DNA from: BRH-c54 sp965284565 | GTDB lineage: Bacteria; Bacteroidota; Bacteroidia; Flavobacteriales_E; Vicingaceae | Length of the DNA: 64,000 bases | Assembly: GCA_965284565.1 (NCBI GenBank) | Contig: OZ260100.1 | Span: 2,108,001 to 2,172,000, forward strand | Direction: 5' to 3' | In this document: piece after piece, positions 33,589 through 42,118 of the stretch | Numbering within the stretch: the first letter of the stretch is position 1 | How the letters are laid out: each line of letters opens with the position of its first letter | Position numbers and translations under genes: made by a program | The notes under the pieces: model-generated | The model's database searches: none | What the model saw: the letters and a program-made list of their open reading frames with translations, nothing else | What the model was told of the DNA's origin: nothing

Positions 33589-34617
33589 ATGGAATTTTCA
33601 GCAGAACAAATAGCAGGCATACTTAACGGAGAGATTATAGGTAATTCTCAAGTTAAAGTAAACAAATTGTCTAAAATTGAAGAGGGAGAACCTCAATCCA
33701 TTTCTTTTTTGGCAAACATGGCTTATGAGCATTATTTATATACTACGGATGCTTCTATAGTTATTATAAACAGAGATTTAAAGCTTCAAAAAGCAGTTAA
33801 AGATACATGTACCTTAATTAAAGTAGATAATGCCTACGAATGTTTTGCAAAATTGCTGGAGACTTATCAGCAAATGAAAGGAAGTAAAACAGGAATAGAA
33901 CAACCATCTTTTATTTCTGAATCGGCAAAATTAGGCGAAAACTGTTATGTTGGTGCTTTTGCTTATATTGGCGAGAATGTTACTATAGGCAATAATGTAA
34001 AGATTTATCCGAATACTTATGTTGGAGATAATACCACAATTGGAGATAATACTATTTTGTTTTCAGGAGTTAAATTGATGGAAGAAACTGTGGTAGGCAA
34101 AAATTGTATTTTTCATGCAGGAGTGGTAATAGGATCAGATGGTTTTGGTTTTGTTCCTGACGAAAATAATGTATATAGCAAAGTACCTCAAATAGGAAAT
34201 GTAGTTATAGAAGATGATGTGGAAATAGGAGGGAATACAGTAATTGATAGAGCTACGATGGGCTCTACGGTTATTAAAAAAGGAGTGAAGCTCGATAATT
34301 TAGTACAAATAGCTCATAATGTTGTAATCGGAGAGAATTCAGTAATTGCAGGGCAGGCAGGAATTGCAGGTTCAGCAAAAATTGGCAAAAACTGTATGAT
34401 GGGTGGGCAAGTAGGGGTTGCAGGACATTTAACTGTTGCTGATGGAACTAAAATAGCAGCTCAATCTGGAATTGGAGCAAATATTAAAGTAGAAGGAATG
34501 GTAGTTCAAGGTTCTCCAGCTTTTTATATAGGAGATTATAAACGTGCTTATGTAGGCTTTAAAAAGCTTCCTGAAATTTTAGATAGATTAAATAAATTAG
34601 AAAAGAATAACCAATAA
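33589..34617 (+). CDS. lpxD: UDP-3-O-acylglucosamine N-acyltransferase LpxD
   Basis: I choose the ATG at 33589 (MEFSAEQIAGIL), giving 342 residues, the usual LpxD length; the in-frame TTG at 33580 overlaps the promoter box. The N-terminal uridine-binding domain (about 1-100, with 'ISFLANMAYEHYLYTTDASIVIIN') precedes a left-handed beta helix of hexapeptide repeats ('IGENVTIGNNVKIYPNTYVGDN'). The catalytic His lies in 'IAHNVVIGENSVIAGQAGIAG'. LpxD adds the second 3-hydroxyacyl chain from acyl-ACP in lipid A synthesis in the cytoplasm. It heads the lpxD-lpxC/fabZ-lpxA-efp cluster. Confidence 0.96.
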   Translation: MEFSAEQIAGILNGEIIGNSQVKVNKLSKIEEGEPQSISFLANMAYEHYLYTTDASIVIINRDLKLQKAVKDTCTLIKVDNAYECFAKLLETYQQMKGSKTGIEQPSFISESAKLGENCYVGAFAYIGENVTIGNNVKIYPNTYVGDNTTIGDNTILFSGVKLMEETVVGKNCIFHAGVVIGSDGFGFVPDENNVYSKVPQIGNVVIEDDVEIGGNTVIDRATMGSTVIKKGVKLDNLVQIAHNVVIGENSVIAGQAGIAGSAKIGKNCMMGGQVGVAGHLTVADGTKIAAQSGIGANIKVEGMVVQGSPAFYIGDYKRAYVGFKKLPEILDRLNKLEKNNQ

Positions 34618-34684
34618 ATAAAGATTAGCAGAAATAGTTTTAACACAACCTAACTATAAAAGCTAAACGCTAAACTTAACTAGT

Positions 34685-36103
34685 ATGGCAAAACAAAAAA
34701 CAATAAAAGATTCATTTAAAGTAGTCGGAGTAGGACTACATACTGGCGTAAAAGCTACATTAACGGTAAATCCAGCACCAGAAAATCACGGTTTTAAATT
34801 TAAAAGAACAGATGTAGAGGGACAACCAATAATACCAGCCGATGCTAACTTGGTAGTAGATACTTCTAGAAGTACTACTTTAGGAAAAGATGGAGTAAAA
34901 GTTCATACTACAGAACATATACTAGCAGCTTTGTTTGGTTTAGAAATTGACAATGCACTTATAGAATTAGATGGTCCTGAAGTTCCAATTATGGATGGTA
35001 GTGCCTTTCCTTTTGTAAGCATGATAAACCAAGTAGGAATAGTGGAACAAGAAGCCGAAAAAGACTATTTTGTTGTTACAGATAACTTAACTTATGAGGA
35101 TATGGAAAGACATACAGAAATGTTGGCTGTCCCACAAGATGAGTTTAGGTTAACGGTTATGGTAGATTATAATTCTCCATTATTAGGTACACAGCATGCA
35201 CACATGTATCATGCTGGTGAGTTTGTTGAAGAAATTTCTAAATGTAGAACTTTTGTTTTCTTAAGAGAATTAGAAGTGTTGGCAAAAAATGGCTTAATTA
35301 AAGGAGGAGATTTAGATAATGCTATTGTTTTGGTAGATAAGCCATTACCTCAAGAAAAATTAGATGAAATAGCCGATTTATTAGGAAAACCTCATATTAA
35401 AGTGGATAAGGCGGGAGTGTTAAACAACTTAACGCTTCATTTTCAAAATGAACCAGCAAGACATAAATTATTGGATATTATTGGAGATTTAGCCTTAGTT
35501 GGAAAACCTATTAAAGGTCATGTTTTAGCTGCTCGCCCTGGACATAAAGGAAACGTAGATTTTGCTAAAATCATTAAACAAGAAATTAAAAAACAGCAGA
35601 AAGGAAATGTATTTTTTGATTTAACAAAAGAGCCTGTTTACGATATTAATCAAATTACAAAACTATTGCCTCATAGATACCCATTTTTATTGGTTGATAA
35701 AATCATAGAAATGGATGAGAATAGCATTGTTGGGGTAAAAAACATTACCTTAAACGAACCACAATTTACAGGTCATTTTCCAAATAACCCAGTAATGCCA
35801 GGAGTACTTCAGGTTGAAGCTATGGCTCAAGCTGGTGGGATTTTAGTGCTTAGCCAAGTTCCAGATCCTGAAAATTACATGACTTATTTTATGAAAATTG
35901 ATGGAGTAAAATTTAAAAGAAAAGTAATTCCAGGAGATACTTTAGTTTTTAAATTAGAATTATTATCTCCCATAAGAAGAGGAATAGTTCACATGAGTGG
36001 AAAAGGATATGTTAATGGTCAGTTAGCAATAGAAGCAGAATTAATGGCTCAAATTGTTAAAGAAAAAACAGAAGAAAAAGCAACAGTAGCATCACATCAA
36101 TAA
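34685..36103 (+). CDS. lpxC/fabZ: Bifunctional LpxC deacetylase / FabZ dehydratase
   Basis: The 472-residue fusion is typical of Bacteroidota. Residues 1 to about 300 are LpxC (UDP-3-O-acyl-GlcNAc deacetylase), with zinc ligands in 'HTTEHILAALFGLEIDNA' and, further on, 'ARHKLLDIIGDLALVG' and 'GHKGNVDFAKII'. Residues from about 320 are FabZ (3-hydroxyacyl-ACP dehydratase), with 'ITKLLPHRYPFLLVDKI' and the catalytic 'GHFPNNPVMPGVLQVEAMAQAGG'. The first half commits carbon to lipid A and the second supplies unsaturated or saturated fatty acid chains, so the fusion joins the two competing uses of 3-hydroxyacyl-ACP. It lies 67 bases after lpxD and 44 bases before lpxA. Confidence 0.97.
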   Translation: MAKQKTIKDSFKVVGVGLHTGVKATLTVNPAPENHGFKFKRTDVEGQPIIPADANLVVDTSRSTTLGKDGVKVHTTEHILAALFGLEIDNALIELDGPEVPIMDGSAFPFVSMINQVGIVEQEAEKDYFVVTDNLTYEDMERHTEMLAVPQDEFRLTVMVDYNSPLLGTQHAHMYHAGEFVEEISKCRTFVFLRELEVLAKNGLIKGGDLDNAIVLVDKPLPQEKLDEIADLLGKPHIKVDKAGVLNNLTLHFQNEPARHKLLDIIGDLALVGKPIKGHVLAARPGHKGNVDFAKIIKQEIKKQQKGNVFFDLTKEPVYDINQITKLLPHRYPFLLVDKIIEMDENSIVGVKNITLNEPQFTGHFPNNPVMPGVLQVEAMAQAGGILVLSQVPDPENYMTYFMKIDGVKFKRKVIPGDTLVFKLELLSPIRRGIVHMSGKGYVNGQLAIEAELMAQIVKEKTEEKATVASHQ

Positions 36104-36147
36104 AAAATACTAATTTCGCTGTTGCAAAAACAAAAACTATTTATTGA

Positions 36148-36933
36148 ATGGAAAAATATCCAATGACAAATATTCATCCGAATGCAAAAATTGCTGATGA
36201 TGTAAAAATTGATGCATTTACCACTATATATGATAATGTTGAAATAGGCGAAGGAACATGGATAGGTTCTAATGTTACCATTTTTAGTGGAGCAAGAATT
36301 GGAAAAAATTGTAAAATTTTCCCTGGAGCTGTAATTTCAGCAATTCCTCAAGATTTAAAATTTGACAATGAAGATACTACTGCCGAAATTGGAGATGGAA
36401 CCATTATTAGAGAATGTGTAACCATTAATAGAGGTACAAAAGATAGAAATAAAACAGTAGTAGGTAAAAATTGTTTACTAATGGCTTATGTACACGTAGC
36501 TCACGATTGTATAGTTGGAGATAATTGTATATTGGCTAACTGTGTAAACCTTGCCGGACATGTTGTTTTGGGAGATTTTGTAATTATTGAAGGAGTAGCA
36601 GGGGTACAACAATTTGTTCATATTGGAGAACATGCTTTTATTGCTTCGGGAGCTAATGCTAGAAAAAATGTACCTCCTTATGTAAAAGCAGCCAGAGATC
36701 CATTAACTTATGCAGGAGTAAATTCTGTTGGATTAAGAAGAAGAGGGTTTTCTACAGAAGTAATACTGCAAATAGAAGATATTTACCGTTCACTTTATGT
36801 GAGAGGTTTAAATGTAACTAACGCTGTTAGAGTGATAGAACAAGAAGCACCAAAATCAAAAGAAAAAGATATCATATTAAAGTTTATTGAAGAATCTTCA
36901 GCAAAAGGAATTATTAGAGGGCCTATTGTTTGA
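36148..36933 (+). CDS. lpxA: Acyl-ACP--UDP-N-acetylglucosamine O-acyltransferase LpxA
   Basis: The 261-residue protein is a left-handed beta-helix acyltransferase of normal LpxA length. Visible: hexapeptide repeats from 'IHPNAKIADDVKIDAF', the characteristic 'VISAIPQDLKFDNEDTTAEIGDGTIIRECVTINRGT' and 'YVHVAHDCIVGDNCILAN' with the catalytic His, and the C-terminal helical part 'VGLRRRGFSTEVILQIEDIYRSLY'. LpxA adds the first 3-hydroxyacyl chain to UDP-GlcNAc, the first step of lipid A synthesis. A second ATG at 36163 (MTNIHPNAK) is an equally good start by comparison with the family. Confidence 0.96.
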   Translation: MEKYPMTNIHPNAKIADDVKIDAFTTIYDNVEIGEGTWIGSNVTIFSGARIGKNCKIFPGAVISAIPQDLKFDNEDTTAEIGDGTIIRECVTINRGTKDRNKTVVGKNCLLMAYVHVAHDCIVGDNCILANCVNLAGHVVLGDFVIIEGVAGVQQFVHIGEHAFIASGANARKNVPPYVKAARDPLTYAGVNSVGLRRRGFSTEVILQIEDIYRSLYVRGLNVTNAVRVIEQEAPKSKEKDIILKFIEESSAKGIIRGPIV

Positions 36934-36960
36934 TTAGAGAATAGAGATTAGAAATTTTTT

Positions 36961-37101
36961 AACTGTAAACAAAAAAGTTCCAAAGGAGCATAATTTAAAA
37001 GAGATGATTGTAGGTCATCGCATTGAAATTAAAATAAATTGAATTAATAATTGGAAATGAGTGTTGGAAACTCCTCTCCTTTGGAGAGGTTGGGAGAGGC
37101 T
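36961..37101. repeat. Intergenic repeat-like sequence between lpxA and efp
   Basis: The 188-base gap holds two repeat-like pieces. At 36971-37036 a stretch with GTTCCAAAGGAGC and GATTGTAGGTCATCGC looks like a dispersed intergenic unit. At 37068-37101 a hairpin CCTCTCC-TTT-GGAGAGG is followed by TTGGGAGAGGCT, the kind of pyrimidine/purine unit that is scattered through many Bacteroidota genomes. No gene and no clear promoter for efp were seen here. Confidence 0.4.
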
Positions 37102-37121
37102 AATAAATAATTAACAAATAA

Positions 37122-37688
37122 ATGGCAACATCAAACGACATTAAAAATGGATTATGTATTAAATATAATAATGGAATATATACCGTTGTTGAATTTCTAC
37201 ATGTAAAACCTGGTAAAGGACCAGCATTTGTAAGAACAAAACTAAAAAATTTAACTAACGGAAAAGTAATAGATAACACTTTTTCGGCTGGACACAAAAT
37301 AGACGTAGTTCGTGTTGAACGAAGAAAATACCAATATCTATATAAAGAGGGAGATGTCTATCATTTTATGAATCAAGAAAGCTACGAACAAACTTTTATA
37401 AATGAAAATTTAATTAATGCTCCTCAATTTTTAAAAGAAGGAGATTTAGTAGAAATTGTTTTCGATGCAGATGAGGAAAAACCGTTATTGTGTGAATTGC
37501 CTGCTTCTATTGTTTTAGAAATAACCTATACAGAACCTGGAGAAAAAGGAAATACCGCTACCAATGCTTTTAAACCTGCTACCGTAGAAACAGGAGCTGA
37601 GGTAAGAGTTCCTTTGTTCATTAATATCGGAGACCATATAAAAATAAGTACTACAGATGGTTCTTACTCAGAAAGAGTAAAAGTTTAA
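37122..37688 (+). CDS. efp: Translation elongation factor P
   Basis: The full-length 188-residue EF-P has an N-terminal KOW-like domain (DIKNGLCIKYNNGIYTVVEFLHVKPGKGPAFVRTKLKN) and two OB domains, ending in the signature region 'PATVETGAEVRVPLFINIGDHIKISTTDGSYSERV'. The modifiable residue at the tip of domain I is the Lys in KPGKGP. EF-P rescues ribosomes stalled on polyproline. It is the fourth gene of the lipid A cluster, its usual place in Bacteroidota, and is followed by a hairpin terminator. No modification enzyme gene is nearby. Confidence 0.97.
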   Translation: MATSNDIKNGLCIKYNNGIYTVVEFLHVKPGKGPAFVRTKLKNLTNGKVIDNTFSAGHKIDVVRVERRKYQYLYKEGDVYHFMNQESYEQTFINENLINAPQFLKEGDLVEIVFDADEEKPLLCELPASIVLEITYTEPGEKGNTATNAFKPATVETGAEVRVPLFINIGDHIKISTTDGSYSERVKV

Positions 37689-37729
37689 AGAAGTATTATA
37701 CATAACTATATCAAAATTAATAATTAACG

Positions 37730-37755
37730 AAAAGGAGCAACGTTGTTCCTTTTTG
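37730..37755 (+). terminator. Hairpin terminator after efp
   Basis: AAAGGAGCAAC (37731-37741 region) is followed immediately by GTTGTTCCTTT and more T, an almost perfect palindrome with one G-T pair and a T tract. It lies about 40 bases after the efp stop. Confidence 0.75.
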
Positions 37756-37776
37756 TATTAAAAAAAAAATCAACTC

Positions 37777-39960
37777 ATGAAAAAATTAGTCTTATTACTT
37801 TTAACATTCATCACCTTATTTCAGATTAAAGTTAAAGCCGATGAAGGAATGTGGTTACCTCTTTTAATAGAAAGATTAAACCATGTAGATATGCAAAACT
37901 GTGGCTTACAACTTACAGCTGAAGAAATTTATTCTGTAAATAATTCTTCTTTAAAAGATGCTGTGGTAGCTCTTGGAGGTGGTTTTTGTACAGGAGAAAT
38001 GATTTCTAATCAAGGTTTAATGCTTACCAATCACCACTGTGGTTATGGTGTTATCCAAGAAAAAAGTTCTACAGAACACGATTATCTAACAGATGGTTTT
38101 TGGGCTATGACTAAAGAACAAGAATTACCTGCTGGGTTTAGTGTGTGGTTTTTAGATAGAATGGATGATGTAACCGCTATTATTTTAAAAGATGTAACAG
38201 ATGAAATGGATGAAACAGAAAGAAGCAAAACCATATCTGCAGCAATTAAGGCATTGGTTGATAAAGAAGCAGAAGGAAAAGACAAAGAAACATATAAAGT
38301 TCAAGTAAAATCTTTTTACCATGGAAATGAATATTATATGTTTAAATATAATATTTTTAATGATGTTCGTTTGGTAGGAGCACCTCCAAGTTCAATAGGT
38401 AAATTTGGTGGAGATACTGATAACTGGATGTGGCCAAGACATACTGGCGATTTTACTTTATTTAGAGTTTATGCCAACGAAAATAATGAACCTGCTGCTT
38501 ATGCTGAAATAAACAAACCTTATCAACCAAAACATCATCTACCTGTTTCTTTAGAAGGAATTAAAGATGGAGATTATGCTATGGTTATGGGATATCCTGG
38601 AAGTACTGATAGGTATTTAACTTCTTTTGGTGTTGATGAAGCTGTAAAAGTTGAGCAGCCAGAAAGAGTTAAAATTAGAAGAACAAAGTTAGATATTATG
38701 GAAGAGGGGATGAGTAAAGATCAAAAGGTAAGAATTCAATACGCTTCTAAATTTGCAAGTACAAGTAACTATTGGAAGTATTTTCAAGGACAAAGCCAGC
38801 AATTGGTAAAAAATAAAGTAAAACATAAGAAAGAAGCTTTAGAAGAAAAATATATTGCTTGGGCAAATGAAAATACTGAAAGAAAAGCAAAATATGGCAA
38901 TGCTTTAGAGTTAATAAAGAATTCGTACGACCAAGGTGCAAAATATACCTTACCTAAAGTTTATTTTCAAGAAGCAGTTTTTCAAGGACCAGATATTTTT
39001 GGGTATGTGATGTCGAATTTTGCATTTCGTTCTAGTATGCAGGCTGCTGTAACAGCAAATAGTTCAGAAAAAATGGAAGAAGCTAAAAAGCAAATTTTAG
39101 AAGATTTAGAAGGAGATTTTAAAAATTACAATGCCGAAATAGATCAAAAATTATTGGCTAAAATGTTAACTATGTTTTACAATAATGTTGATAAGGAATT
39201 TCATCCTAAAACATTAACAGAAATAGCTAAAAAATATAAGAATGACTTTAATAAGTTTGCGGCAGATTATTTTAAAAAATCACCTTTTACATCAGAGCAA
39301 AGAGTGAGAGATTATTTAGCTAAATTCAATGCTAAAAAACTTCAAAAAGACCCAGTTTATAACTTGGTTAATGAATTTATAAATATTTATATTCAACAAA
39401 TTAGTGGTGGTCAAAATCAACTTTCCCAAGAAAAAGCAAAAGGAATGAGATTATTTGTTGATGGAGTTAGACAAATGAATAAAGATAAAAAATATGCTCC
39501 TGATGCCAACTCAACAATGAGAGTATCTTATGGAAATGTATTGTCTTATGAGCCTTCTGATGCAGTTACTTATCATTTTAGTACTACTTTAGAAGGAGTA
39601 ATGCAAAAGGAAGTAATTACAGATAACAAAAATCATGAGTTTTATGTACCTGAAAAATTAAAAGAACTATATAACAAAAAAGATTATGGACAATACGCTA
39701 ATGAAAATGGCGAATTACCAGTAGGTTTTTTATCTAATAATGATATTACAGGAGGAAACTCAGGTAGTCCCGTAATTAATGGTAAAGGACACTTAATAGG
39801 AACTGCATTTGATGGTAACTGGGAAGCTATGAGTGGTGACATTTATTTTGAACCAAATATTCAGCGTACTATCTCTGTAGATATTCGTTATACCTTATTT
39901 ATTATTGATAAATATGCTGGAGCTAAGCATCTTATTGATGAAATGACATTGATAAAATAA
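37777..39960 (+). CDS. S46 family dipeptidyl-peptidase (DPP7-type)
   Basis: The 727-residue exported serine peptidase has a signal peptide (1-21, ending KVKAD) and a chymotrypsin-like core split by a large helical insertion. Catalytic residues: His in 'LTNHHCGYG' (86-87), Asp probably in the 'TDNWMWPRHTGDFTLFRVY' region, and Ser662 in 'GGNSGSPVING'. Eighteen residues after that Ser, in 'FDGNWEAM', the residue is Gly. In the family this position is Gly in DPP7 (hydrophobic P1) and Arg in DPP11 (acidic P1), so I infer DPP7-like specificity. It removes dipeptides from peptide N-termini in the periplasm. It is transcribed alone after the efp terminator. Confidence 0.93.
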   Translation: MKKLVLLLLTFITLFQIKVKADEGMWLPLLIERLNHVDMQNCGLQLTAEEIYSVNNSSLKDAVVALGGGFCTGEMISNQGLMLTNHHCGYGVIQEKSSTEHDYLTDGFWAMTKEQELPAGFSVWFLDRMDDVTAIILKDVTDEMDETERSKTISAAIKALVDKEAEGKDKETYKVQVKSFYHGNEYYMFKYNIFNDVRLVGAPPSSIGKFGGDTDNWMWPRHTGDFTLFRVYANENNEPAAYAEINKPYQPKHHLPVSLEGIKDGDYAMVMGYPGSTDRYLTSFGVDEAVKVEQPERVKIRRTKLDIMEEGMSKDQKVRIQYASKFASTSNYWKYFQGQSQQLVKNKVKHKKEALEEKYIAWANENTERKAKYGNALELIKNSYDQGAKYTLPKVYFQEAVFQGPDIFGYVMSNFAFRSSMQAAVTANSSEKMEEAKKQILEDLEGDFKNYNAEIDQKLLAKMLTMFYNNVDKEFHPKTLTEIAKKYKNDFNKFAADYFKKSPFTSEQRVRDYLAKFNAKKLQKDPVYNLVNEFINIYIQQISGGQNQLSQEKAKGMRLFVDGVRQMNKDKKYAPDANSTMRVSYGNVLSYEPSDAVTYHFSTTLEGVMQKEVITDNKNHEFYVPEKLKELYNKKDYGQYANENGELPVGFLSNNDITGGNSGSPVINGKGHLIGTAFDGNWEAMSGDIYFEPNIQRTISVDIRYTLFIIDKYAGAKHLIDEMTLIK

Positions 39961-40042
39961 ATTTTAAAAAATAATTAGGTTGATATCATTTTATGATTTA
40001 TTATTGTAGGGTAAATTATATTATAAATTAAAAATTTAAATC

Positions 40043-40651
40043 ATGAAAAATTTAATTAAACTATCTGCATTAGCATTGGCAACAATGTTTGTTGTATCAT
40101 CATGTAACTTGGAAAAAAGGTTATACATGAAAGGTTATCATTTTGAAGCTAAAAAGAACAAAGTTGATAAAAGTGATAAGCTTGCTCATGCTAAAGTACA
40201 AACTTCAAATGAAGTTGTTTTAGCAGATAAAAATGTGAATGAGATTAACACTAATTTTGAATCAAAATTAATTGAAAATAATACTGATAATCAATTTTTA
40301 GCATCTACGGATAATAAAATTTCTAATTCCGTAGAATTTAATAATACAAAAGAGGTTGAACTAGCTCCAATAAGTACCTTGTCAAATAAGGAATCTAAGA
40401 TAGTTCTTAAAGAATCTAAAAAATCAGCTAAAGAATTTGTAAAAAGCATCAAGAAAGAAGCTGCTCCAAGAGGAGGAGGAAGTGATAAAACTACTTTAAT
40501 TTTATTATGGGTATTTTTGGGTGGATTTGCAGCACATAGATGGTATGCAGGAAAACCTGTTGGAGCCAATATTTTATTTATTTTAACTGCAGGTGGTTGT
40601 ATGGTATGGGCAATAATAGATTTAATTAAAATTCTTAAAGACGAATTTTAA
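40043..40651 (+). CDS. TM2-domain lipoprotein
   Basis: This 202-residue protein has a lipoprotein signal (FVVSSCNLE, Cys at about 21), a long polar linker rich in Lys, Ser, Asn and Thr (about 30-145) and a C-terminal TM2 domain: 'TTLILLWVFLGGFAAHRWYAGKPVGANILFILTAGGCMVWAIIDLIKIL', with the G-x-H-R-(W/F)-Y motif between two membrane helices. Having both lipid anchor and TM2 hairpin is odd and suggests the linker bridges two membrane anchors in the periplasm. The function of TM2 proteins in bacteria is not settled. The next gene starts three bases after its stop. Confidence 0.8.
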   Translation: MKNLIKLSALALATMFVVSSCNLEKRLYMKGYHFEAKKNKVDKSDKLAHAKVQTSNEVVLADKNVNEINTNFESKLIENNTDNQFLASTDNKISNSVEFNNTKEVELAPISTLSNKESKIVLKESKKSAKEFVKSIKKEAAPRGGGSDKTTLILLWVFLGGFAAHRWYAGKPVGANILFILTAGGCMVWAIIDLIKILKDEF

Positions 40652-40654
40652 TTG

Positions 40655-40963
40655 ATGTTAAAAAAAAATAGATTAAAAAAAATAACATTAATTTTACATT
40701 TCAGCGGGTTATTAATAGTGCCAATGGTGTTATTAATCTTACCCGCTGATTTTTTTGATGAAGGTCAGTCTATATGTATTTCTGTTTTGTTATTTGATGA
40801 AACATGTTTTGGATGTGGCATGACAAGAGCAATCCAACATCTTATTCATTTTAATTTTTCTACAGCCTATTCTTATAATAAGTTAGCAATTATAGTTTTG
40901 CCACTTTTAGTGTATGTTTGGGGTAAAGAATTATACAATATGTATAATAAAGTGAAAAAATAA
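40655..40963 (+). CDS. DUF2752 small membrane protein
   Basis: I place the start at the ATG at 40655, three bases after the previous stop; an in-frame TTG at 40652 is possible. The 102-residue protein has two to three membrane spans and the DUF2752 hallmark 'LLFDETCFGCGMTRAIQHLIHFNFSTAYSYNKLAI', whose C-x-G-C-G-x-T-R motif is invariant in the family. The role is unknown. DUF2752 and TM2 genes are often adjacent in Bacteroidota, and the tight spacing here fits a joint function. The two Cys could bind a metal or form a disulfide. Confidence 0.85.
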   Translation: MLKKNRLKKITLILHFSGLLIVPMVLLILPADFFDEGQSICISVLLFDETCFGCGMTRAIQHLIHFNFSTAYSYNKLAIIVLPLLVYVWGKELYNMYNKVKK

Positions 40964-41090
40964 CTTATTTCATCTGTTTGACAAACAATAATGTGTTAAT
41001 AAAACTTTTTGTTCCTTGTTAGTTTTTTAAAATTTAAATAGTTATAATTGTAATGTTAATATTATAATATAAACTAAAATTTAGAAAATT

Positions 41091-41612
41091 ATGAAAAACT
41101 TTATCAAATTTACTGCAGTCATTTTAATGGTTGCTGCTTTTACTACAAATGCTAATGCTCAAATTAGAGCTTCGTTAGGTTTAGAGGTTGCGTTACCTTT
41201 GGAAGATGGTTATAACTTTGGAATTGGAGCTAGTGCAGGTGGAGAATTTTTATTAGGAGATAATATGGGGATTACTGCAAAAATTGGTTATACTGCTTTA
41301 ATGGTAGATGCTGATGGAGGTTCTGCTTCTTTAATTCCTATGATAGCTGGATTTAGATATTATTTAGCAGATAATGAATCAGGAATTTATTTAACAGGGC
41401 AGTTAGGAATGACTACTTTTAAATACAAACAAGAGTTTGAATTTTTTGGTGTAAAACAAACTGTAGAAGGTTCTTCAACAGATTTATCTTATGCATTTGG
41501 AGCAGGTATGTTATTAGGAGATAATATCGATTTAGGTTTAGGATACAACATTATTTCAGGAGATGGAGGTAGCTTTAATTATATAGGTCTTAGAGCTGCT
41601 TACAATTTCTAA
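41091..41612 (+). CDS. Outer membrane beta-barrel protein
   Basis: This 173-residue protein has a signal peptide (1-23, ending TNANAQ) and an OmpW/OmpA-like eight-strand barrel: strands such as 'RASLGLEVALP', 'FGIGASAGGEFLLG', 'MGITAKIGYTAL', 'AGFRYYLADNESGIYLTGQLGM' and a terminal 'YIGLRAAYNF' ending in Phe, as the BAM complex requires. No specific function can be assigned. It is a single-gene unit with a strong hairpin terminator 69 bases downstream. Confidence 0.75.
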   Translation: MKNFIKFTAVILMVAAFTTNANAQIRASLGLEVALPLEDGYNFGIGASAGGEFLLGDNMGITAKIGYTALMVDADGGSASLIPMIAGFRYYLADNESGIYLTGQLGMTTFKYKQEFEFFGVKQTVEGSSTDLSYAFGAGMLLGDNIDLGLGYNIISGDGGSFNYIGLRAAYNF

Positions 41613-41680
41613 TTTAATTCATAATAATTGACTAATCTTAAATAGTCATACGGATTTTATTAAAATTGGATTATTATCTA

Positions 41681-41717
41681 AAGCTAAACAATCACACGGT
41701 TGTTTAGCTTTTTTTTG
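41681..41717 (+). terminator. Terminator after the beta-barrel gene
   Basis: The stem AAGCTAAACA (41681-41690) pairs with TGTTTAGCTT (41701-41710) and is followed by TTTTTTG. A clear intrinsic terminator. Confidence 0.88.
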
Positions 41718-41765
41718 TTATTGAATTTTTTACCTTTACTTTCAGATAAATATTAATTTTCAATA

Positions 41766-42034
41766 ATGATAAAAAAAATTAATAATCGTAATTTTTTCAT
41801 AACTCCCGTTTTAATTATTAATGCTTATTATGCATGGAAATGAGGTGTAAATGATGACTCTCATGGTTTTTTATTAATGAGAGTGTTTTTTTATCCTTAG
41901 TTTTAATTTTACTTTTTATTAGTTTATTTCTGTTTCATAAGTTTTATAGAAAAAAAGACATTTATGCTTATTTATTATATGCGTTAATTGTTTTAATAAT
42001 ATTAATTATTGTTTACCTAATGAGAGTAGTTTAA
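41766..42034 (+). pseudogene. Probable broken gene for a small membrane protein
   Basis: From the ATG at 41766 a reading frame gives 'MIKKINNRNFFITPVLIINAYYAWK', then an in-frame TGA at 41841, then 'GVNDDSHGFLLMRVFF' until a TAG at 41898. A one-base shift in the run of seven T near 41886-41892 opens 'LSLVLILLFISLFLFHKFYRKKDIYAYLLYALIVLIILIIVY' to a TAA at 42032. Joined, these make a protein of about 88 residues with two or three membrane spans and a basic loop. The 506-base gap between genes holds this, a terminator before it and a terminator after it, and nothing else I can see. Chance hydrophobic frames in AT-rich DNA remain possible. Confidence 0.4.
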
Positions 42035-42052
42035 TTCAACCTCAACAATACA

Positions 42053-42092
42053 AAAAAAAGAGAGGCTTACCATGTGGTAAGCCTCTCTTTTA
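42053..42092 (-). terminator. Terminator after the M4 metalloprotease gene (possibly bidirectional)
   Basis: A 12 bp perfect stem, AGAGGCTTACCA with TGGTAAGCCTCT (42061-42086), is flanked by A runs on the left and T on the right. On the minus strand it is followed by a T tract, ending the 42119-45628 gene; it could also stop plus-strand reading. Confidence 0.9.
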
Positions 42093-42118
42093 GTTTTAGG
42101 TTTTAATTAGAAAGTATT

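Noticed and set aside
36971..37036. Short open frame reading KKVPKEHNLKEMIVGHRIEIKIN
   Set aside because: It has no ATG at a sensible place and lies in a repeat-like intergenic stretch; more likely part of a dispersed repeat than a gene.
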